Assembly: GCA_038234815.1 (NCBI GenBank)
Contig: JBBQSU010000086.1
Span: forward strand, 1 to 16,309
From: JBBQSU01 sp038234815
GTDB taxonomy: Bacteria > Planctomycetota > Phycisphaerae > Tepidisphaerales > Tepidisphaeraceae
Direction of reading: 5' to 3'
Length of the DNA: 16,309 nt
Positions within the stretch are counted from its first letter, which is position 1. Every line of letters starts with the position of its first letter. The translations under genes were made by a program, and so were the position numbers. The notes below the pieces were generated by a model that had not been told where the DNA came from, did no database searches, and saw only the letters and a program-made list of their open reading frames with translations. Shown here piece by piece: positions 10,133 through 14,901 of this stretch.

Positions 10133-10711
10133 GTGTCCGTGACAATCGACCACCCGGCATTACCCGCCCTCAAGGCCCGCTTCCCTGAGAAGCGATTCCT
10201 CGTCAACGAATTCCGCGGAATGGTCACGGTCGTCGTTGCCCGAGAAGACCTCGTTGAGGTCGCACGCTTCCTCCGCGACGAGCCGAGCCTTCGATTTGAC
10301 CTGCTCGCGGAATTGCATGGGGTAGATTATTTGAATTTTCCCGGGGCGCGGCACCGCTTTGCTGTCAATTACGGTTTGACCTCCGTCGATCACAATCGCC
10401 GGCTATGGCTCAAGGTGTATCTCGATCCCACGCGTGATACTTCCCCCGGCAAGGACGTGCGTGACGAGCTGGCGATGGAGCAAGGCGATCCCGGGCTGAT
10501 GATCGCCAGCGTCTGTCCCGTCTGGCCCGGTGCCGAATGGATGGAACGCGAAGCCTACGACATGTTCGGCATCATCTTCATCGGCCACCCCGACCTTCGC
10601 CGAATTATGACGTGGAACGGCTACGGGAGTTATCCCCTGCGAAAAGACTACCCCGTGCGCGGCACCGGCGAGCGGGAACAATACAAGATAATCACCCGCG
10701 AAGGAGCCTGA
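10133..10711 (+). CDS. nuoC: NADH-quinone oxidoreductase subunit C (NuoC, 30-kDa family)
   Basis: A 192-residue protein of the Complex I 30-kDa subunit family, part of the peripheral arm of NADH:quinone oxidoreductase on the cytoplasmic face. The signature block EREAYDMFGIIFIGHPDLRR spans residues 138-157 and is followed by LRKDYP at 169-174. ELHGVDYLNFP and the RFAVNYGL strand fit the N-terminal part. The GTG at 10133 is preceded by AAAGGA (10121-10126) at a suitable distance; a second GTG at 10139 is possible. Subunit C usually lies between nuoB and nuoD, but neither is next to it here: rnpA is upstream and an unrelated minus-strand gene is downstream. A related [NiFe]-hydrogenase or Fpo-type subunit is less likely given the close fit to NuoC motifs. 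Confidence 0.9.
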   Translation: MSVTIDHPALPALKARFPEKRFLVNEFRGMVTVVVAREDLVEVARFLRDEPSLRFDLLAELHGVDYLNFPGARHRFAVNYGLTSVDHNRRLWLKVYLDPTRDTSPGKDVRDELAMEQGDPGLMIASVCPVWPGAEWMEREAYDMFGIIFIGHPDLRRIMTWNGYGSYPLRKDYPVRGTGEREQYKIITREGA

Positions 10712-10801
10712 CCGCGCCGGCGGCACCGAGCGCACTCATTGGTTGAGCTTACCGAACCACGGCGAGCCAAACGACAGCGCGGATCGACCAAAAGCGCTTT
10801 C

Positions 10802-11134
10802 CTACACCGACCGATGATACGAGGCCGGTGGATCACTCGCCGGAAAGCTTTCCATCATCGCTTCATCGATTTCGTCCATCGGTTCCTGGGTGGATTTAGA
10901 AACGTGTTCACCGGGAAACGACGGCGAGCCTAGATTGAGGTGCTTCGTCTGCCTTGCCCGGCCAGAAGGTGGCGTTAGGTCATTCAGAATCCGTCGAACC
11001 CCCATCGCCGCCGCCGCGCAAACCCCAGCGCAAATGACCAGTTTGCGATGCCGGATAACTTCAATCCCCAGCACAATCCCCCCGCCGATCATCAATGCCT
11101 CAATCCATTGCTCGGTCTTTTCATTTTTTTTCAT
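10802..11134 (-). CDS. small membrane protein with C-terminal ESFPASDPP motif, function unknown
   Basis: A 110-residue protein. It starts with the charged MKKNEKTEQWIEA, followed by two short hydrophobic stretches (about 12-27 and 32-48) split by the basic IRHRK, so it probably forms a membrane hairpin. A polar linker leads to an acidic tail, DEIDEAMMESFPASDPPAS. The ESFPASDPP motif (95-103) recurs at the C-terminus of many small uncharacterised bacterial proteins; no function is known to me. The ATG at 11134 is chosen because GAGGT (plus-strand 11142-11146) lies seven bases upstream; a longer frame to 11194 lacks such support. The gene converges on nuoC with 90 bases between and has about 800 bases of non-coding DNA upstream. 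Confidence 0.75.
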   Translation of the reverse strand: MKKNEKTEQWIEALMIGGGIVLGIEVIRHRKLVICAGVCAAAAMGVRRILNDLTPPSGRARQTKHLNLGSPSFPGEHVSKSTQEPMDEIDEAMMESFPASDPPASYHRSV

Positions 11135-11141
11135 CGGTTTT

Positions 11142-11146
11142 ACCTC
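11142..11146 (-). promoter_or_regulatory. ribosome binding site fixing the start of the ESFPASDPP protein
   Basis: Read on the minus strand this is GAGGT, followed by seven bases (AAAACCG) and then the ATG at 11134. It selects this ATG over the longer frame that begins at 11194. Confidence 0.6.
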
Positions 11147-11245
11147 GGTTCGGATAACAGCCGTCCGTCCAGACTGAGCATAGGTCTGACGCACCCCCGG
11201 CGCGAGATTTTAGGGGTTTCACTGATGGGAGGAATGCGTGCATTT

Positions 11246-11258
11246 TCTGTCTGACAGA
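11246..11258. promoter_or_regulatory. operator-like dyad TCTGTC-T-GACAGA
   Basis: A perfect 6-bp inverted repeat around one central base. It lies about 115 bases upstream of the ESFPASDPP gene, where an operator could sit. No regulator family is assigned. Confidence 0.3.
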
Positions 11259-11359
11259 TCTTTCTCGCCCGGATTCCACCTTTGGCAGTAACTACCGGTT
11301 CTGGCCAACTGCGGGCCTGTAAGCGCCACGTACCACGGCCGATCAATGCCTTCTCCGGC

Positions 11360-11371
11360 AGGGTTAACCCT
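11360..11371. promoter_or_regulatory. perfect 12-bp palindrome AGGGTTAACCCT
   Basis: The two halves are exactly complementary with no spacer. The site lies in non-coding DNA between the two divergent genes. It could be a binding site for a dimeric regulator; no specific family can be named, and chance is possible. Confidence 0.3.
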
Positions 11372-11469
11372 CTCGTTGTTAAATGAAATCGGACCCCGAA
11401 CAAACGCCTAACATTTTCATAGTTTTCAGCGGACTTTTCGGGCATTTTGTGGTAGGATGCGGATGAACA

Positions 11470-11489
11470 CCAGGACGCAAGAACCCTGG
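11470..11489. repeat. inverted repeat CCAGG...CCTGG
   Basis: A 5-bp stem with a 10-base loop in non-coding DNA. No T-run follows, so it is not an obvious terminator. Confidence 0.25.
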
Positions 11490-11573
11490 GAAGATTGGGC
11501 GTCAAAATGACTGAAGGAAAAGGGACGAAAAATAGTTGGAGAGCTGGGATTTTTGCCAACCCCGGAGGTTCTT

Positions 11574-11614
11574 ACGTCACTTTAGTGTCACTTTACTGTC
11601 ACTTTTGGTCCACT
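11574..11614 (+). promoter_or_regulatory. Pho-box-like array of four 7-bp direct repeats
   Basis: Units ACGTCAC (11574-11580), GTGTCAC (11585-11591), CTGTCAC (11596-11602) and GGTCCAC (11607-11613) recur every 11 bases, separated by TTTA, TTTA and TTTT. In the enterobacterial Pho box, CTGTCAT-like 7-mers alternate with A/T-rich 4-mers with the same 11-bp period, and PhoB binds as tandem dimers. The match in unit, spacer and period is direct; binding by a PhoB-family regulator is inference. Against a classical Pho promoter, no good -10 lies about 10 bases downstream. The array also overlaps a 44-codon open frame (11507-11641) that could be accidental. Confidence 0.5.
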
Positions 11615-11637
11615 TTTTACGTTCGTTGCAGTGGTCA

Positions 11638-11668
11638 TTGAACGACGTAACTCCGGCTAAGGTATAAA
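11638..11668 (+). promoter_or_regulatory. candidate sigma70 promoter downstream of the repeat array
   Basis: TTGAAC (11638-11643) and TATAAA (11663-11668) are separated by 19 bases. The -10 match is good, the -35 moderate and the spacing slightly long. Transcription would start near 11675, leaving a leader of about 260 bases before the PP-loop gene. The array at 11574-11614 would lie about 60-100 bases upstream of the start, a position suited to an activator. Confidence 0.35.
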
Positions 11669-11698
11669 GTTATGCCGATCATCGATGAAACGGCTCCC

Positions 11699-11721
11699 GC
11701 GCAGATAAAATATTTTTGCGC
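11699..11721. repeat. inverted repeat with A/T palindromic centre
   Basis: GCGCA (11699-11703) pairs with TGCGC (11717-11721), and the centre contains the palindrome AAAATATTTT. It could be a protein-binding site or an RNA hairpin in the leader of the PP-loop gene. Confidence 0.35.
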
Positions 11722-11754
11722 ATTTCGGCACGGCCAGACCGATGCCAGCCACGC

Positions 11755-11768
11755 GCCTTAGGAAAGGC
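11755..11768 (+). repeat. short hairpin GCCTT-AGGA-AAGGC
   Basis: A perfect 5-bp stem closed by a four-base loop, within the inferred leader of the PP-loop gene. Confidence 0.3.
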
Positions 11769-11787
11769 AACAAGCCCATCTTCTTTG

Positions 11788-11812
11788 CTTCTGACCGATT
11801 TTTGCTCAGAAG
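11788..11812 (+). repeat. hairpin CTTCTGA...TCAGAAG
   Basis: A perfect 7-bp inverted repeat with an 11-base loop that contains a T-run. It is the longest stem noticed in the non-coding region. With the two neighbouring stems it suggests that a transcribed leader here would be structured. Confidence 0.35.
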
Positions 11813-11896
11813 GTATAGCCGCGATCACCGATCAGGTAACTTCGTCCGCCTTTCGCATTGACCCGTCCTCACGGGCCTGACAGACTGTGCCCGCGG

Positions 11897-11915
11897 GACG
11901 TTGGAAGACGTTGGA
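11897..11915 (+). repeat. tandem 10-bp repeat (GACGTTGGA twice)
   Basis: GACGTTGGA occurs at 11897-11905 and again at 11907-11915, one helical turn apart, about 20 bases before the ATG at 11936. It could be an operator half-site pair or chance. Confidence 0.25.
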
Positions 11916-11935
11916 TAAACGCGAAATTTCGGGGA

Positions 11936-13195
11936 ATGACTCGGGGAAGATTGAAACGACGATCGGAGGAACTGGTGCTATCGGTTTGGCATGAAGGTCA
12001 GCGAATTGACGGCGAGACGGTCGAGATTTCTGCACGGATCGAGGCCGGTGCGGATCAACATCGGCTTTGGTATCGGTTGCCGCGCAAGTGGCAACCGGCG
12101 GTCACCGACCTGGCTGATTCGTTCGTGCTGGCGACGCTGCAGTGGGCGATGCGGTTAAACCAACCCTTGACGGTGCATGGGCGGGTTTCTCGATCTCTGT
12201 TGGCGAATTTGGACGAGTGGCAGGCGGTCTGGGCGACGTGGTTGCCGCAGGAATATCACCGGATTGAAATCATCCCGGATGAAGTGGATGACGCGCCGGC
12301 CGGGCAGACCAAGGCGAGTGTGGCGGCCTTTTCCGGTGGGGTGGACAGCACCTACACGGTTTGGCGACACACACGGAAGCAGAACACCCGGTGGAGCTCG
12401 CCACTCACGGCCGGTCTGATGGTGCATGGTTTTGATATTCCGCTGTCACGGCCGGCGGCGTTCGCGGAGGCGGCGAAAAAGTCGCGGGAGATGCTAGCGG
12501 ACGTGGGGCTGGAACTCATCGAGTGCGCGACGAATTTTAAGGAGATTCCCCATTCATGGGAACACTGTTTTGCCGCTGCTGCGGCATCGGCACTGGCGCT
12601 GGTGCAGAAGCAATTTGACACGGGCCTGCTCGGAAGTTCGCATGCGTACGATGAGGTACACCAGCCCTGGGGATCGACGCCGGTCGGGGATCCACTGCTG
12701 TCGAGTCATGGGATGAGGATCGTGCATGACGGCGCCGACGCCAAGCGAATCGAAAAGGTGGCAGCAATATCGACATGGCCGGCGGCGCGGCGCCTATTGC
12801 GGGTGTGCTGGGAAGGACCGGAGACGGAGAAGAACTGCTGCCGCTGTGAGAAATGCGTGCGGACAATGGTCGAGTTTCTGTCGGCCAGCGGCAAAGTACC
12901 CGAGGCATTTCCGCAGGGATTGGCCGATGAACAGCTAACCAACCTTTACGTGTTCGGTGCTCATAAGCAGGTATTCATGGAGCAGGCGATTGCGGTTACC
13001 AAGGCTCGCGGGGAACGGGGACGGTGGTTGGGTTTATTGCAAACGGCGGTATCCCGAAGCAAGCGTATCGAGAGGTTCCCACGGTGGTATCGCCTGCGCG
13101 GGCAGGTAAAACGAGCGGCGTTGAAACTGGCGGGACGAGCTGTCAAAGGCTCGTTGTTTATGGCGATCATCGTTGCGACGGCAAAAAGTTATTAA
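11936..13195 (+). CDS. QueC-like PP-loop (HUP) ATPase with zinc-binding cysteines, function unassigned
   Basis: A 419-residue protein with the PP-loop S133-G-G-V-D-S138 of ATP-pyrophosphatases, which adenylate a carboxyl, thio or similar group. C291, C301, C304 and C307 (RVCW..., NCCRCEKCVRT) copy the C-x9-C-x2-C-x2-C zinc site of QueC, the 7-cyano-7-deazaguanine synthase. Unlike QueC (about 220-240 residues) it has an extra N-terminal domain of about 125 residues, conserved-looking blocks VHGFDIPLSR, GSTPVGDPLLSSHG and VHDGADAKRIEKV, and a basic C-terminal tail ending in an amphipathic stretch. Similar proteins occur as conserved hypotheticals; I know no proven reaction. The start is uncertain: the ATG at 11936 has only GGGGA touching it, while the GTG at 11975 has GGAGG five bases upstream. 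No queuosine genes adjoin. Codon choice seems richer in CGG/GGA/GGG than its neighbours, a weak hint of transfer. Confidence 0.82.
   Translation: MTRGRLKRRSEELVLSVWHEGQRIDGETVEISARIEAGADQHRLWYRLPRKWQPAVTDLADSFVLATLQWAMRLNQPLTVHGRVSRSLLANLDEWQAVWATWLPQEYHRIEIIPDEVDDAPAGQTKASVAAFSGGVDSTYTVWRHTRKQNTRWSSPLTAGLMVHGFDIPLSRPAAFAEAAKKSREMLADVGLELIECATNFKEIPHSWEHCFAAAAASALALVQKQFDTGLLGSSHAYDEVHQPWGSTPVGDPLLSSHGMRIVHDGADAKRIEKVAAISTWPAARRLLRVCWEGPETEKNCCRCEKCVRTMVEFLSASGKVPEAFPQGLADEQLTNLYVFGAHKQVFMEQAIAVTKARGERGRWLGLLQTAVSRSKRIERFPRWYRLRGQVKRAALKLAGRAVKGSLFMAIIVATAKSY
11965..11969 (+). promoter_or_regulatory. ribosome-binding-site-like GGAGG supporting a GTG start at 11975
   Basis: GGAGG lies five bases before an in-frame GTG (11975). 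If used, the PP-loop protein loses 13 mostly basic residues (MTRGRLKRRSEEL) and begins directly in its first beta-strand. This is a better signal than the one at the ATG at 11936. Confidence 0.4.
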
Positions 13196-13259
13196 CTGGA
13201 GCAACCTGAAGGGGGACATTGCCCGTGGTTCTGCATTCAGCGCCAATGTCTCGCGTTTT

Positions 13260-14258
13260 CTAAAGCGTACTTGGCGCTTCCTGGAGTTCGGCGGCGATTA
13301 TGATGCGGTTCTTGCCCGCGGCCTTGGCTTGATAGAGAGACTTATCGGCCAGAGCCACCAGTTGTTCGGCGCGGGGGACGGGGGTTTCACCGAGTGAACC
13401 GATGCCGATGGACATGGTCAGCCCGGTGTCGTGAAGCAGGCGGGCCGAGGTGGATTGGAATTCCGCGCTGATGCGTTCGGCGACGCCGGCGGCCTCCGTG
13501 GCCGAAGCGTGCGGGAGAAGGAGAATGAATTCGTCTCCGCCGTAGCGCGCGGCCACGTCCATCGTTCGCATCGATGCGGAGATTGCCCGCCCGGCCATGG
13601 CCAGAATCTGGTCGCCCATCTGGTGCCCGCGGGTGTCGTTTAATTTTTTGTAGCCGTCGAGGTCGATCATCACGCAGGTGAGGTCCTTATGATAACGGCT
13701 GGCCTCGGCAAAGAGCTGGTCGAGCACGCGGCCGAAATGCCGGCGGTTGTAGAGGCCGGTAAGAGGGTCGGTCGCGGCCACTTCTTCGACGCGTTTGAGA
13801 GATTCTTCCAGTTGCGCATTCTTCTCGCGCACCTGCGACAGGGCCGCTTGAAGGTCGCGGCGGAGGTGTTCGTTTTCGGCCTTGACCTTGGCCACGATCA
13901 GGTTCTTCTGAACGACCAGCGGAATGGTGAAGAGGTAATCGCCAAGCTTGACGACGTAGTCGGTGGCCCCGCGGCTGATGGCCTCGGCGGCGATCTGCCC
14001 GACGTTCTCGCCGGTTACGATGATGACCGGCGTGTCACAGCGGCGATGGATCTGTTCCATGAGATCAATCCCGCTGCCGTCCAACAGGTTGTAGTCCGAG
14101 AGGATCAGATCAAACGAAGCGGCGTCCTGGGCCAGGGCCTCGGCACAGGAGCTGACGCCGACGGTGGTTCCCGGACCGAAGTGCTGTTCGAGCGTTTCGC
14201 GGATCAACTCCCGCTGGTCGTTGTCGTCTTCGATAATGAGCAGTTTGATGCGTTCCAC
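13260..14258 (-). CDS. response regulator with GGDEF diguanylate cyclase domain (PleD/WspR-like layout)
   Basis: A 332-residue two-domain signalling protein that should make cyclic di-GMP from two GTP when phosphorylated. The receiver spans about 1-115 with acidic pocket E10-D11-D12, phospho-acceptor D55 (LILSDYNLLDG), T82 and K104. A charged coiled-coil linker (about 118-162) leads to the GGDEF domain, starting TDPLTGLYNRRHF at 163. The active site GGDEF is intact at 240-244. The inhibitory site R231-T-M-D234 sits exactly five residues before it, so product feedback is expected. The GTG at 14258 is chosen because GGAAG lies eight bases upstream and the receiver begins directly after it; a longer frame to 14333 adds 25 unrelated residues. 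It is the last gene of a kinase-regulator-cyclase run, 90 bases after the single-domain regulator. It converges on the PP-loop gene. Confidence 0.95.
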   Translation of the reverse strand: MERIKLLIIEDDNDQRELIRETLEQHFGPGTTVGVSSCAEALAQDAASFDLILSDYNLLDGSGIDLMEQIHRRCDTPVIIVTGENVGQIAAEAISRGATDYVVKLGDYLFTIPLVVQKNLIVAKVKAENEHLRRDLQAALSQVREKNAQLEESLKRVEEVAATDPLTGLYNRRHFGRVLDQLFAEASRYHKDLTCVMIDLDGYKKLNDTRGHQMGDQILAMAGRAISASMRTMDVAARYGGDEFILLLPHASATEAAGVAERISAEFQSTSARLLHDTGLTMSIGIGSLGETPVPRAEQLVALADKSLYQAKAAGKNRIIIAAELQEAPSTL

Positions 14259-14266
14259 AGGTTTAT

Positions 14267-14271
14267 CTTCC
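14267..14271 (-). promoter_or_regulatory. ribosome binding site fixing the GTG start of the diguanylate cyclase
   Basis: Read on the minus strand this is GGAAG, eight bases before the GTG at 14258. It supports that start over the longer frame. Confidence 0.5.
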
Positions 14272-14348
14272 GATCTGCCGCAACCACTTTGGGCGGCAAA
14301 GGGGAGATACGATATGAAGCGTGGTGCAGGCAAATGAGTTCCTCGAAT

Positions 14349-14870
14349 TCAGGCTCTGCGGAGTTGGCGGCCCCCCGCGCGGCCGTGGGAAGGCCGATCC
14401 GGGGACAGGAAATCCCGAGTGCAGGCCGTTACAACCCGCATAAATTCACCGGAACTGGCGGGCTTGACGACATAGCGATCCGCACCGGCCAGCAATGCCT
14501 TTTGCATTTCCTTCTCGTCAGAAACGCCGCTCATCATGACTACGGGGATGTCGCGCAAGTACGGGTCGGCCATGATTTTCTGCAGCACTTGATGCCCTGT
14601 GAGGCCCGGCATTTCCAAGTCCAGCACGATGAGGTTGGGCCTGGGAGCAGTAGCAAATCCACCTTTTTTCTGCAGAAAATGGAGCGCCTCGAAGCCGTTG
14701 GAAACTTCGTAAACGCGATCGGTTATGCCCTGTTCGGTGATGGCATCGCGGACCAGGCACCGGCAGTCGGCGTCGTCGTCCACCAGGAGCACTACCACCG
14801 GATCGCCTGTGGTCCACACATTTTTGCAGTCCCGTGCCGAACTGGACGCTTTTAAATTTCTCGCAACCAT
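14349..14870 (-). CDS. single-domain response regulator (Rcp1-like receiver)
   Basis: A 173-residue stand-alone receiver domain with no DNA-binding or enzymatic output. Acidic pocket D31-D32-D33, phospho-acceptor D84 (LIVLDLEMPG), S114 (VVMMSG) and K136 (YVVKP) are intact. The pattern NGFEALHFLQ ... ADPYLRDIPVVMMSG resembles the Rcp1 group, which pairs with phytochrome-type or other histidine kinases and often acts as a phosphoryl shuttle. About 22 extra residues precede and about 20 basic residues (RPSHGRAGGRQLRRA) follow the domain. The ATG at 14870 has AGGG nine bases upstream. It lies 31 bases after the kinase gene and before the diguanylate cyclase, so transfer between kinase and cyclase is a reasonable inference. 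Confidence 0.92.
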   Translation of the reverse strand: MVARNLKASSSARDCKNVWTTGDPVVVLLVDDDADCRCLVRDAITEQGITDRVYEVSNGFEALHFLQKKGGFATAPRPNLIVLDLEMPGLTGHQVLQKIMADPYLRDIPVVMMSGVSDEKEMQKALLAGADRYVVKPASSGEFMRVVTACTRDFLSPDRPSHGRAGGRQLRRA

Positions 14871-14901
14871 GGATGTTAACCCTTACAAGTTTCGTAGTTC
14901 C

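Larger units (their letters stand above)
11135..11935. other. gene-poor region with several ordered DNA signals
   Basis: About 800 bases between the divergent ESFPASDPP gene and PP-loop gene hold no convincing coding region. Longer minus-strand frames here (for example 11140-11559) have no recognisable domain. Short plus-strand frames of 17, 44 and 29 codons start at 11457, 11507 and 11672. The region contains two perfect or near-perfect dyads, an array of 11-bp-spaced repeats, a promoter-like pair and several hairpins, listed separately. It is visibly more A/T-rich than its surroundings in parts, as expected of regulatory DNA or a remnant of inserted DNA. Confidence 0.6.

Noticed and set aside
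10792..10801. Palindrome AAAGCGCTTT at the convergent nuoC/ESFPASDPP junction as a bidirectional terminator
   Set aside because: It has no loop and no adequate stem or T-run, so it is not a credible terminator.
11470..11500. Cyclic di-GMP (GEMM) riboswitch, suggested by GGACGCAA near a nearby diguanylate cyclase
   Set aside because: Only a fragment of the consensus is present; the conserved AGGGCAAACC block and the paired stems are missing, and the diguanylate cyclase is on the opposite strand over 2 kb away.
11140..11559. Minus-strand open frame of 139 codons in the intergenic region
   Set aside because: No ribosome binding site, no recognisable domain, and unlikely composition; it overlaps the start region of the better supported ESFPASDPP gene.
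11574..11614. The repeat array as a CRISPR array
   Set aside because: Units are only 7 bp with 4-bp spacers; CRISPR repeats and spacers are each over 20 bp, and no cas genes are present.
11457..11761. Short plus-strand frames of 17, 44 and 29 codons at 11457, 11507 and 11672, the first two overlapping as ATGA
   Set aside because: No convincing ribosome binding sites or known peptides, and frames of this size are common by chance. The 44-codon frame covers the repeat array and is the only reason for caution about the array being purely regulatory.
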